From Streptacidiphilus sp. ASG 303 (GTDB lineage Bacteria; Actinomycetota; Actinomycetes; Streptomycetales; Streptomycetaceae), in assembly GCF_020991365.1 (NCBI RefSeq), contig NZ_JAJLRA010000026.1, positions 1 through 64,000 of the forward strand: a stretch of DNA of 64,000 nucleotides, in the 5' to 3' direction. The notes beneath the pieces were generated by a model. The model worked only from the letters and a program-made list of their open reading frames with translations. It did not search any database and had not been told where the DNA came from. The position numbers and the translations under genes were made by a program. Positions 7,201 through 15,217 of the stretch are shown one piece after another. The number at the start of each line of letters is the position of its first letter. Position 1 is the stretch's first letter.

Positions 7201-8217
7201 ATGCGTGCCGCTGTACTGACGGTTGACGAGCCATCACTCCTCGTCCGGGAGGTTCCGGACCCCACGCCCCGGCCGCACGAGCTGGTACTGCGCGTCGATG
7301 CCTGCGGGATCTGCGGATCCGACCTGCACCTGGCGCAGGCCTACAAGGCCCAGTACCCCGGGGTCGTGTTCGGGCACGAGTTCTGCGGGGAGGTCGTGGC
7401 CGTCGGCTCCGAGGCCGAGGGCTACCGCCCCGGCGACAGGGTGATCGGCTTCCCCCTGGCCGGCTGCCGCCGCTGTGCGGCGTGCCTGTCGGGCGACGTG
7501 GCCAAGTGCCCGTCGATGACGCTCAACGGCGTCCAGCGTCCCGGCGGGTACGCCGAGTACGTGGCGGTGGGGGCGCTCGAGGCGTTCCTGCTCCCCGAGC
7601 CGGTCGATCCCGACCTGGGCGCCCTGGTCGAGCCGTTGGCCGTGGCACTGCACGCGCTCGACCGGACGCCGCGCGAGGCGGGCGAGCCGGTGCTGGTCCT
7701 GGGTGCGGGCCCGGTCGGGTGCGCGGTGGCGCTGTGGGCCAGGGCGCTGGGCGCGGGGGAGGTGGTCGTGAGCGACCCGGTGGAGGGCCGGCGCCGCCTC
7801 GCGGAGTCCCTGGGCGCGGCGACGGTCGACCCGGCCAAGGAGGCCGTGGCTGAGGAGTTCGCCGGGATCACCGGGTCCGCTCCGCGCGTGGTGATCGAAT
7901 GCGCGGGAGCGCCCGGCCTCATCCAGCACGCCTCGGAGGTGGTCGGCACCGACGGCCACGTGACCGTGGTCGGGGTGTGCCTGAAGCCGGACACCTTCTC
8001 CCCCGCGGTCTCGGTGGCGAAGGAGCTGTCGTACCGGTTCGTCGCCTACTACCGGCGCCGCGACTTCGCCCGCACCATCGCGCAGCTGGCCGCGGGCCGG
8101 CTCGCCGCCGACCGGCTCGTCACCGACCGGATCGGCCTCGCCGAACTGCCGCAGCGGTTCGAGTCGCTGATGGAGCCGAACAACGACTGCAAGGTCCTGG
8201 TCCACCCCAACCGCTGA
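7201..8217 (+). CDS. Zinc-dependent alcohol dehydrogenase (MDR superfamily)
   Basis: A 338-residue medium-chain dehydrogenase starting at ATG 7201 after AAGGAGGGA. The catalytic zinc site is formed by CGICGSD (Cys about 37) and GHEFCGE. The structural zinc lobe has four cysteines in GCRRCAACLSGDVAKC. The nucleotide-binding motif is GAGPVGCAVALWARALGA, followed by VVVSDP; the Asp at the end of beta-2 favours NAD. It would oxidise a secondary alcohol or diol to the ketone, which suits a product of the neighbouring epoxide hydrolase. It is the first gene of the unit that also includes the cupin and the FAD enzyme. Confidence 0.87.
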   Translation: MRAAVLTVDEPSLLVREVPDPTPRPHELVLRVDACGICGSDLHLAQAYKAQYPGVVFGHEFCGEVVAVGSEAEGYRPGDRVIGFPLAGCRRCAACLSGDVAKCPSMTLNGVQRPGGYAEYVAVGALEAFLLPEPVDPDLGALVEPLAVALHALDRTPREAGEPVLVLGAGPVGCAVALWARALGAGEVVVSDPVEGRRRLAESLGAATVDPAKEAVAEEFAGITGSAPRVVIECAGAPGLIQHASEVVGTDGHVTVVGVCLKPDTFSPAVSVAKELSYRFVAYYRRRDFARTIAQLAAGRLAADRLVTDRIGLAELPQRFESLMEPNNDCKVLVHPNR

Positions 8218-8267
8218 GCACGCCTCCGGGTGAGCGGACTCACCCCGCACGAGAGGAACCACCTGCC

Positions 8268-8774
8268 ATGGCCACGTACGCCACCGATGTCGACTGGTCG
8301 CGGATCGAGCTTCCCGCCGCGCTGAACACCGAGAACCGCCGAGAGGAGGACCTGCCCTGGGTGGCGCTGGACGAGAACACCGATGCGAAGGTGACGCACG
8401 TCAACCTCAGGACCGGCATGTGGGTCGTGCGCAACCGCATGAAGCCCGGCACGCAGGTGCAGACCCACAGGCACAACGGCCCGGTGTTCGCGTTCACCGT
8501 CAGCGGCTCCTGGTCCTACCTGGAGTCGCCCGAGCAGGTCAACGGCCCCGGCTCCTACCTGTTCGAGCCGGCCGGCTCCACGCACACCCTCAAGGTGGCC
8601 GACGACAGCGACGGGCCCGCGGACGTGTGGTTCCTGATCCACGGCTCGAACCTGAACCTGGACGCCGACGGGCAGATCCAGTGGGTGCTGGACGCCCCCA
8701 CCATGCTGGCGATCTACACCGCGCTGTGCGAGGCCGACGGCCACGGCACGCCCGACGTCCTCATTGAGCGGTGA
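8268..8774 (+). CDS. Cupin protein of the 2,4'-dihydroxyacetophenone dioxygenase type
   Basis: A 168-residue single-domain cupin starting at ATG 8268 with GAGAGG upstream. The metal-binding histidines are in THRHNG (His67, His69) and in STHTL (His106), with a Glu at about 86, the H-H-E-H arrangement of iron cupin dioxygenases. Family members such as 2,4'-dihydroxyacetophenone dioxygenase cleave the bond next to a ketone, giving an acid. The next gene starts inside its stop codon (TGATG), showing translational coupling. A role in cleaving a hydroxyketone is inferred from family and context; the substrate is unknown. Confidence 0.75.
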   Translation: MATYATDVDWSRIELPAALNTENRREEDLPWVALDENTDAKVTHVNLRTGMWVVRNRMKPGTQVQTHRHNGPVFAFTVSGSWSYLESPEQVNGPGSYLFEPAGSTHTLKVADDSDGPADVWFLIHGSNLNLDADGQIQWVLDAPTMLAIYTALCEADGHGTPDVLIER

Positions 8775-10225
8775 TGGGCGACTCGGAGGTCGACTACCTG
8801 GTGGTCGGCGCCGGGGCCATGGGCCTCGCCTTCGCCGACACGCTGGTCGCCGAGACGGGCGCGAGCGTGGCGATCGTGGACCGCCACGACCGGCCCGGCG
8901 GGCACTGGCAGCTCGCCTACCCCTTCTGCCGCCTGCACCAGCCGTCGGCCGGGTACGGCGTCAACTCCCTTCCTCTGGGCAGTGACCGGATCGACCGGTC
9001 GGGCACCAACGCCGGCCTGTACGAACTGGCCGGTGTCGACGAGATCCGGGCGTACTACGAGCAGGTGATGACGCACACGCTGCTGCCCACCGGGCGGGTC
9101 GACCACCACCGGAGGACCGAGTACCTCGGCGACGGCCGCTGCCGCTCGCTGGTGACCGGCGAGGAGTACCGGATCTCCGCCCGGGTCAGGACGGTGGACG
9201 CGACGTACCAGCGGGTCAGCGTGCCCGCGATGCGGGCACCCGGCTACGAGGTCGCCCCGGGCGTCACGTGCGTGCCTCCCAACGCGCTCGTCTCCCTGCC
9301 CGTGCCGCCCGACCGCTTCACGGTCGTGGGCGGCGGCAAGACGGCGATGGACGCCTGCCTGTGGCTGCTGGAGCACGGCACGGATCCGGACCGCATCACC
9401 TGGATCGTGCCCAACGACGCATGGCTGTACGACCGCGCGCTCGTGCAGCCGGGTCCGCGGTTCGCCGAGCACGTCACCACGGTGATGACCGGCCAGCTCC
9501 GGGCGGTCATGGAGGCGGACTCGGTCGAGGACCTCTTCGACCGGCTGGAGGCCTGCGGCAGGCTGGTGCGGCTCGACCCGTCCGTGCGCCCCACCCGTTT
9601 CCGGTGCGCCACGGTCTCCCGGGCCGAGCTCGACCGGCTGCGGCGCATCCGGCACGTGGTCCGGCTCGGGCGGGTGCGGTCCATCGGCGCGGACGCGATC
9701 GTGCTCGACGACGGCCTGCTGCCGACCACACCGGGCACCGTGCACGTCGACTGCACGGCCGACGGCCTGGCGCCGCGGCCGGCGGTGCCCGTGTTCCAGG
9801 GCGACCACATCACCCTGCAGGCCGTGCGGACCTGCCAGCAGGTCTTCAGCGCCGCGCTCATCGCCCATGTCGAAGCCGCCTACGACGGCGACGACCAGAA
9901 GAACCGGCTGTGCGAGCCGATTCCGCACCCCTACCACGACGTCGACCTGCTGCACACCCTGCTCGCCGACCTGCGCAACGGGCGGCGCTGGGCCGAGGAC
10001 GCGGAGCTCGACGCCTGGCTGGCCGGGTCGCGGCTGGACTTCCTGCGGCGCGTCGGTACGCCGCTGCCGACGGAACCCGCGGCGCGGGCCGAGGCGACCG
10101 CGCTCCTGCGGACGGCCCTCGACGCGGCCGCCCTGAGGGTCGGGCGGCTGCTGGGCGGGGACGCGCCCCCTGGCGACCCCGCCCGGGATCCCCGGGCGCG
10201 CGAGACCGCCTCCGGTCCGGCCTGA
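8774..10225 (+). CDS. FAD/NAD(P)-binding oxidoreductase of unknown substrate
   Basis: A 483-residue flavoprotein-like enzyme. ATG 8774 is used; GTG 8771 is also in frame. The N-terminal dinucleotide-binding motif VVGAGAMGLAFAD is followed by a beta-2 strand (VAIVDRHDRPGGHW) whose Asp could bind the ribose. A second GxGxxA-like motif occurs at FTVVGGGKTAMDA, so the protein has two nucleotide sites, as in flavin monooxygenases and ferredoxin-reductase-like enzymes. The Baeyer-Villiger fingerprint FxGxxxHxxxW is not evident. It could supply a dehydrogenation or hydroxylation step; the cluster has no recognisable acyl-CoA dehydrogenase. Confidence 0.65.
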   Translation: MGDSEVDYLVVGAGAMGLAFADTLVAETGASVAIVDRHDRPGGHWQLAYPFCRLHQPSAGYGVNSLPLGSDRIDRSGTNAGLYELAGVDEIRAYYEQVMTHTLLPTGRVDHHRRTEYLGDGRCRSLVTGEEYRISARVRTVDATYQRVSVPAMRAPGYEVAPGVTCVPPNALVSLPVPPDRFTVVGGGKTAMDACLWLLEHGTDPDRITWIVPNDAWLYDRALVQPGPRFAEHVTTVMTGQLRAVMEADSVEDLFDRLEACGRLVRLDPSVRPTRFRCATVSRAELDRLRRIRHVVRLGRVRSIGADAIVLDDGLLPTTPGTVHVDCTADGLAPRPAVPVFQGDHITLQAVRTCQQVFSAALIAHVEAAYDGDDQKNRLCEPIPHPYHDVDLLHTLLADLRNGRRWAEDAELDAWLAGSRLDFLRRVGTPLPTEPAARAEATALLRTALDAAALRVGRLLGGDAPPGDPARDPRARETASGPA

Positions 10226-10245
10226 ACGAGCACGGCAGGCATCAC

Positions 10246-10287
10246 TGCGGCCCCGCACCCGGCGGAGTCCGGGAGGGCGGGGCCGCA
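10246..10287 (+). terminator. Stem-loop after the FAD oxidoreductase gene
   Basis: TGCGGCCCCGC (10246-10256) pairs perfectly with GCGGGGCCGCA (10277-10287) around a 20-nt loop. It lies directly before the operator-like dyad at 10301, so it separates two transcription units. Confidence 0.6.
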
Positions 10288-10300
10288 TCCCGCCCGCGGA

Positions 10301-10328
10301 CTGTAAAGAATCAGTTCTTTTTCTACAG
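10301..10328. promoter_or_regulatory. Second operator-like dyad CTGTA-N18-TACAG
   Basis: CTGTAAA at 10301-10307 and CTACAG at 10323-10328, with the same 28-bp span and inner spacing as the site at 7139-7166. The inner sequences otherwise differ. It is 41 nt upstream of the thiolase start, which indicates a separately controlled promoter for the CoA-pathway half of the cluster. Confidence 0.62.
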
Positions 10329-10368
10329 CACACGTCATCCCGCCATCCGGGAAAAGGAGTGCCACCTC

Positions 10369-11580
10369 ATGCCTGAAGCGGTCATCGTCGCCGCCCGCCG
10401 CAGTCCCATCGGCCGGGCCGGCAAGGGAGCCCTGGCCGACGTACGCCCCGACGACCTGCTGGCCCACGTCATCGGCGAGACGGCCGGCACGATCGGCCTG
10501 ACCGGCGAGCACGTCGACGACGTCATCGTCGGCTGCGGGCTGCCCGGAGGCGAACAGGGATTCAACATCGCCCGCGTCGCCACCCTGCTGCTCGGCTGGA
10601 CCACCACGCCCGGCACCACGGTGAACCGGTTCTGCGCCTCCTCGCTCCAGGCGATCCGCACGGCGGTGCACGCCGTCCGCTCCGGCGAGGGCGACTGCTT
10701 CGTGGCCGCCGGCGTGGAAACGGTCAGCCGCTACGTTCACGGCTCCGCGGACGCCTTCCGGCCGGCGACGGACAACCCCCGGTTCGGCCCGGCGAAGGCC
10801 CGCACCGCGCGGCTCAAGGCCGAAGGCGGGACATGGACACCTGACACCGAGGGCCTGCCGGACGCCTACATCGACATGGGCGACACCGCCGAGAACGTCG
10901 CCGACCTCTGCTCGGTGTCACGGCGGACGATGGACGAATTCGCCCTGCAGAGCCACCAGCGGGCCCTCGCGGCGCGGGACTCCGGATTCTGGGCGGAGGA
11001 GATCGTCCCCGTCACGACACCGTCCGGTGCCGTCGTCGACACCGACGACGGCCCCCGGCCCGACACCACCCTGGAGAAGCTCGCCGCCCTGCCTCCCCGG
11101 TTCCGGGAGGACGGCCGGGTCACCGCGGGCAATTCCTGCCCGCTCAACGACGGTGCCGCCGCGGTCGTCGTGATGAGCGCCGAGCGGGCCGCCGCGCTCG
11201 GGCTCACGCCGCTGGCCCGTGTCGTCGCCTCGGCCGTCTCCGCCCTCAACCCCGAGGTCATGGGGCTCGGCCCGGTCGAGGCCTGCCGCCGCGCCATGAA
11301 GACCGCCGGTCTGACCGCCGCCGACATCGACCTGTTGGAGATCAACGAGGCCTTCGCCGCCCAGGTCGTCCCCTCGGCCGACCAGCTCGGCATCGGCTGG
11401 GACCGGCTCAACGTCAACGGCGGCGGCATCGCGCTCGGGCACCCGTTCGGCATGACCGGCGCCCGCATCATGACCACCCTCGTCCACTCCCTGCAGCAGC
11501 GCGACAGGACCTTCGGCATGGAGAGCATGTGCGTCGGCGGCGGCCAGGGCATGGCGATGATCGTCGAACGCCTCTCGTGA
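10369..11580 (+). CDS. Thiolase (acetyl-CoA C-acyltransferase)
   Basis: A 403-residue type II thiolase starting at ATG 10369 after AAAAGGAG. The acylated Cys89 is in NRFCASSLQA, the catalytic His358 in GGIALGHPFGMTGAR, and the second Cys388 in CVGGGQG. NEAFAAQ is also conserved. It would cleave a 3-ketoacyl-CoA with CoA to release acetyl- or propionyl-CoA. It leads the second unit (thiolase, synthetase, SDR, MaoC), which together supplies activation, hydration, oxidation and thiolysis of an acyl side chain. A biosynthetic direction is less likely in this context. Confidence 0.9.
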   Translation: MPEAVIVAARRSPIGRAGKGALADVRPDDLLAHVIGETAGTIGLTGEHVDDVIVGCGLPGGEQGFNIARVATLLLGWTTTPGTTVNRFCASSLQAIRTAVHAVRSGEGDCFVAAGVETVSRYVHGSADAFRPATDNPRFGPAKARTARLKAEGGTWTPDTEGLPDAYIDMGDTAENVADLCSVSRRTMDEFALQSHQRALAARDSGFWAEEIVPVTTPSGAVVDTDDGPRPDTTLEKLAALPPRFREDGRVTAGNSCPLNDGAAAVVVMSAERAAALGLTPLARVVASAVSALNPEVMGLGPVEACRRAMKTAGLTAADIDLLEINEAFAAQVVPSADQLGIGWDRLNVNGGGIALGHPFGMTGARIMTTLVHSLQQRDRTFGMESMCVGGGQGMAMIVERLS

Positions 11581-11644
11581 CGGCGACCGGGGACCCGTCC
11601 CCCCACGACGCACACCCTGCCGCCCCCGAAAGGAGCGCACACCG

Positions 11645-13132
11645 ATGACCGACCGCCCGCCCGTCTCCCTGGGCGCACGGATCCGTCAGCTCGCCCGCGA
11701 GGCCCCCGACACCGTGGCGCTGTCCTTCCTCCCCTGCGGCGGTCCGCGCCAGGACCTGACGTACACCGACCTCGACCGCCGCTCCGACCAGGTGGCGGCC
11801 CTGCTCCGCGACCACGGCGTCCGGGCCGGGCAGCGCGTGGCGATCGGGCTGCGCAACAGCCCCGAGCACGTCGCCGCCGCCCTGGGGGCCTGGAAGGCCG
11901 GAGCCGGCATCGTCACCATGCGCTGGGACGTGCCGCAGTGGGAACGGGACCGGCTTCTCGATGCGACCGGACCGGCCGTCGTCCTGACCGACCGCACCGA
12001 CCCCGCGGCGCCCGTACCGGTGATCGACATCGGTGACGCCGCGGTCCTTCCCGCCCACCCCGCCGAGATCGTCCCGCCGACCCGGGCCATGGCCATCCCC
12101 ACGGGCGGCTCCACCGGCTCCTCCAAAGCGGTGGTGCTGCCGGTCCCGGGGGAGATCGTGCCGGGGACCGCGTTCGGCGGCAACTACACGCTGTTCGGCA
12201 TCGAACCCGTCCATCGACATGTCGTCATGGCGCCGCTGTACCACGGCAACCCGCTGATGATGCTGCACTGCGGGCTGTTCGACGGGCAGCACATCCTCCT
12301 CATGGAGAAGTTCGACCCGGCCCTGCTGCTGCGCGTCGTCCGTGAGGACCGCCCGCAGTTCATGACGCTGGTGCCGACCATGATGCGCAGGCTGCTGGAC
12401 ACCCCTGGCATCGAGCAGGCCGACTGGTCCTGCTTCCGCATGGTCCTGCACGGCACCGCTCCCTGCCCGCAGTGGCTCAAGCGCCGCTGGATCGACCTGG
12501 TCGGCGCCGAACGGCTCTGGGAGATCTTCGCCTCCAGCGAACTCGTCGGCAGCATCATCGTCCGCGGCGACGAGTGGCTCGCCCGGCCGGGCACCATCGG
12601 CAGACCCGCACCGGGCACCGAACTGCGCATCCTCGACGACCGGCTCCGCGAGGTGCCGCCCGGGCAGGTGGGCGAGATCTACATGCGCCTCACCGGCGTG
12701 GAGAAGCCCCTGTTCGACTACTTGGGGCAGGACCGCCCGAAGGTGATCGACGGCGGCTTCGTGTCGGTCGGCGACCTCGGGCGACGCGACGCGGACGGCT
12801 ACGTCTTCTCCGCCGACCGCAAGGACGACCTGATCATCACGGGCGGTGCCAACGTTGTGCCGGCGGAGGTGGAGTCCGCCCTGGGCGAGCATCCCGCCGT
12901 CGCCGACGTCGTCGTCATCGGTGTCCCCGACGAGGAGTGGGGCCGTCGCGTCCACGCCCTCGTCCAGCTCGACCCCGCGCAGGCGGCCCCCGACGCGGCC
13001 GAGCTGATCGCCTTCGCCAGGCAGCGGCTCACCGCCTACAAGGCGCCGAAGACCGTCGAGTTCGTGGACCGGATGCCCCGGAGCGAGATGTTCAAGGTCC
13101 GGCGTTCGGCGCTCGCGGCCGAGCGCGCCTGA
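11645..13132 (+). CDS. Acyl-CoA synthetase (AMP-forming, ANL superfamily)
   Basis: A 495-residue ligase starting at ATG 11645 after AAAGGAG. The P-loop-like motif is TGGSTGSSK; it differs from the usual TSGTTGxPK by Gly for Ser and lacks the Pro. Other core motifs are HGTAPCP, EIFASSE, and DLGRRDADGYVFSADRKDDLI with the hinge Asp. The C-terminal domain ends with APKTVEFVDRMPRSEMFKVRR, which includes the catalytic Lys. It would activate a carboxylic acid to the CoA thioester to start beta-oxidation. The substrate is not deducible. Confidence 0.87.
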   Translation: MTDRPPVSLGARIRQLAREAPDTVALSFLPCGGPRQDLTYTDLDRRSDQVAALLRDHGVRAGQRVAIGLRNSPEHVAAALGAWKAGAGIVTMRWDVPQWERDRLLDATGPAVVLTDRTDPAAPVPVIDIGDAAVLPAHPAEIVPPTRAMAIPTGGSTGSSKAVVLPVPGEIVPGTAFGGNYTLFGIEPVHRHVVMAPLYHGNPLMMLHCGLFDGQHILLMEKFDPALLLRVVREDRPQFMTLVPTMMRRLLDTPGIEQADWSCFRMVLHGTAPCPQWLKRRWIDLVGAERLWEIFASSELVGSIIVRGDEWLARPGTIGRPAPGTELRILDDRLREVPPGQVGEIYMRLTGVEKPLFDYLGQDRPKVIDGGFVSVGDLGRRDADGYVFSADRKDDLIITGGANVVPAEVESALGEHPAVADVVVIGVPDEEWGRRVHALVQLDPAQAAPDAAELIAFARQRLTAYKAPKTVEFVDRMPRSEMFKVRRSALAAERA

Positions 13133-13161
13133 GGCCCGGCCGCACCTCCCGGCACCCCCTC

Positions 13162-13189
13162 CAGTACCCATCAGGCAGTACCCATCAGG
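13162..13189 (+). repeat. 14-bp perfect tandem duplication
   Basis: CAGTACCCATCAGG occurs twice head to tail (13162-13175 and 13176-13189) in the 108-nt gap between the synthetase and SDR genes. It is probably a replication-slippage product, or it doubles a regulatory half-site. Confidence 0.7.
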
Positions 13190-13240
13190 ACGTCACACGT
13201 CCGGACGCCCGGCGTCGGACACCACGCACAGGAGAACCCC

Positions 13241-14173
13241 ATGACCCAGCTCTGCTCAGGACGCGTCGCACTGGTCACCGGTGCCGGCCGCGGGATCGGA
13301 CGGGAGCACGCCCTGTCCCTGGCCCGGCACGGCGCGGCCGTCGTCGTCAACGACCGGGGCGGCGCGGTGAGCGGCGACGGCGCCGACACCGGCGCGGCCC
13401 AGCAGGTCGTCGACGAGATCACCGCACTCGGCGGCCGGGCCGTCGCCGACCACGGCGACGTCTCCGACTGGGACCAGGCCCGGGAGATGGTCCACCGCGC
13501 CGTGGAGCACTTCGGCGACCTGCACGTGGTCGTCAACAACGCCGGGATCCTGCGCGACCGGATGCTGGTGAACATGTCCCCCGAGGAGTGGGACGCGGTC
13601 GTCGCCGTCCACCTGCGCGGCACCTTCAACGTCACCCGGCACGCCGCGCAGTACTGGCGCGACCGTTCCAAGGCAGGGCGGCCGGCCGACGCCCGGATCA
13701 TCAACACCACCTCCCCCTCGGGCCTGTACGGCAACGTCGGGCAGGCCAACTACGGTGCGGCCAAGGCGGGCATCGCCGCGTTCACCACGATCGTCGCGGA
13801 GGAGCTGCACCGCTACGGCGTCACCGCCAACGCCGTCGCGCCCGCGGCCCTGACCCGCATGACCGAGCACCTCATCGAGGTCGACGCCGCGACCGCCGAG
13901 CTGCTCGCCCCCCGCTGGATCGCCCCCGTCGTCACCTGGCTCGCCTCCGCAGAGTCGCGCCACGTCACCGGCCGCGTGTTCGACGTCTCCGGACAGGCGC
14001 TCGCCGTCTCCGAGGGCTGGCACCGCGGCCCCACCGCGGAGCCGGTCGCGGACCCCGCGCTGCTCGGTGCCACGGTCGCCGCGCTCATGGCCGAGGCACG
14101 CCCGAACGCGGACATGACCGGCGCCGACAAGGAGGGCCCCGGCCGGCCCGTCCGCGTCCCCGCCGCCGGCTGA
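13241..14173 (+). CDS. Short-chain dehydrogenase, 3-hydroxyacyl-CoA type
   Basis: A 310-residue SDR starting at ATG 13241 after CAGGAG. The cofactor motif is TGAGRGIG (13-20), NNAG is at 99-102, and the catalytic Ser (158 or 160), Tyr171 and Lys175 lie in the TTSPSG and YGAAK blocks. NDRGG after beta-2 resembles the multifunctional beta-oxidation (HSD17B4/MFE-2) dehydrogenases, where an Asp selects NAD. It would oxidise 3-hydroxyacyl-CoA between the MaoC hydratase and the thiolase steps. The C-terminal extension of about 50 residues is longer than in simple SDRs. Confidence 0.85.
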   Translation: MTQLCSGRVALVTGAGRGIGREHALSLARHGAAVVVNDRGGAVSGDGADTGAAQQVVDEITALGGRAVADHGDVSDWDQAREMVHRAVEHFGDLHVVVNNAGILRDRMLVNMSPEEWDAVVAVHLRGTFNVTRHAAQYWRDRSKAGRPADARIINTTSPSGLYGNVGQANYGAAKAGIAAFTTIVAEELHRYGVTANAVAPAALTRMTEHLIEVDAATAELLAPRWIAPVVTWLASAESRHVTGRVFDVSGQALAVSEGWHRGPTAEPVADPALLGATVAALMAEARPNADMTGADKEGPGRPVRVPAAG

Positions 14174-14224
14174 CGCCCAGCCCCTTCCCCCGCCCTCATC
14201 CGCACCGACCCCGAGGACACGGTT

Positions 14225-15103
14225 TTGCCCCTCGACACGTCATACGTCGGCCACGAGTTCCCTGCCTGGAAGGGCACGGTGGACGCCCGGTGGCTCATGG
14301 CCTACGCCGCCGGGCTCGGCCACAGCGACCCCGCCTACTTCGACACCACCCGGCCTGAAGGGATCGTCAGCCACCCCCTCTTCCCGATCTGCCCGGAGTG
14401 GGCCCTGCTCACGCAGCCGGACACCGGCCGGACCGGTCTCGGCCTCCCGCCGGACGAGTCGCTGCGCGGGGTCCACGCCCGCCACGACCTCCACCTGCAC
14501 CGCACCGTCCCGGCCGGTGCCGAGGTCACCGTGGAGGCCCGGGTGGTGGCCGTCGTCCGCACCCGCGCGGGCGCACTGCTGACCGTCCGCTTCGACGGCA
14601 CGTCCGACGACGGACCCCTCTGGACCAGCTGGATGTCCTCCCTGTACCGGGGGGTCGAGGTCACCGGACCCGGGACCGGCGAGGTCCCGCTCCCCGGCCT
14701 CCCCGATCCGGCCGCGGCCGTCCCGGACACCCGCAGCGGCACCCGCGCCGTCCCCGCGGGGGAGCCGCACGTGTACTCCGAGTGCGGGCGCCTGTGGAAC
14801 CCCATCCACACCGACCTGGCCGTCGCCCGCGGCGTCGCGCTCCCCGGACTCATCCTCCACGGGTCGGCCACCCTCGCCCACGGCGTCGACTGGGTGCTGG
14901 ACACGCTCGGAGCCCGGCCCGAGCACGTCACCCGCCTGGGCTGCTCGTTCCGCGCCACGGTGGCCGTGCCCGGCACGATCCGGCCCGTCCTCGAGGCCGT
15001 CGGAAGCGCCGACGACGGTACGCTCACCGCTCACTTCACGGTGCTGAACGAGTCGGGCGAGACCGCCGTCCGCGACGCGTTCCTCGTCGTCTCCACGCCG
15101 TGA
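14225..15103 (+). CDS. MaoC-like enoyl-CoA hydratase with double hot-dog layout
   Basis: A 292-residue protein. A TTG start at 14225 is used because GAGG lies 8 nt upstream and no other start aligns with the N-terminal domain. The N-terminal half is a hot-dog repeat lacking a catalytic motif. The C-terminal half carries RLWNPIHTDLAVARGVALPG, the hydratase-2 motif with Asn in place of the usual first Asp, plus the conserved His-x-Asp. Type 2 hydratases convert trans-2-enoyl-CoA to (R)-3-hydroxyacyl-CoA, which the upstream MFE-2-like SDR would oxidise. It closes the four-gene unit and is followed by a strong terminator. Confidence 0.83.
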   Translation: MPLDTSYVGHEFPAWKGTVDARWLMAYAAGLGHSDPAYFDTTRPEGIVSHPLFPICPEWALLTQPDTGRTGLGLPPDESLRGVHARHDLHLHRTVPAGAEVTVEARVVAVVRTRAGALLTVRFDGTSDDGPLWTSWMSSLYRGVEVTGPGTGEVPLPGLPDPAAAVPDTRSGTRAVPAGEPHVYSECGRLWNPIHTDLAVARGVALPGLILHGSATLAHGVDWVLDTLGARPEHVTRLGCSFRATVAVPGTIRPVLEAVGSADDGTLTAHFTVLNESGETAVRDAFLVVSTP

Positions 15104-15104
15104 C

Positions 15105-15150
15105 GCGTGCGGGGCCCGGCCCGGGCACACCCGGGCCGGGCCCCGCACGC
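15105..15150 (+). terminator. 21-bp perfect stem-loop terminator
   Basis: Bases 15105-15125 pair perfectly with 15130-15150 around the loop CACA. It begins immediately after the MaoC stop codon and insulates the TetR gene. There is no U tract, as is common in streptomycetes. Confidence 0.85.
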
Positions 15151-15217
15151 GGCGGCTCCCGGAGCAGGCGCCCGTCCTAGACTGGCCGTCGACGTTCGGG
15201 CCTTTTCCTGGAGAGTG

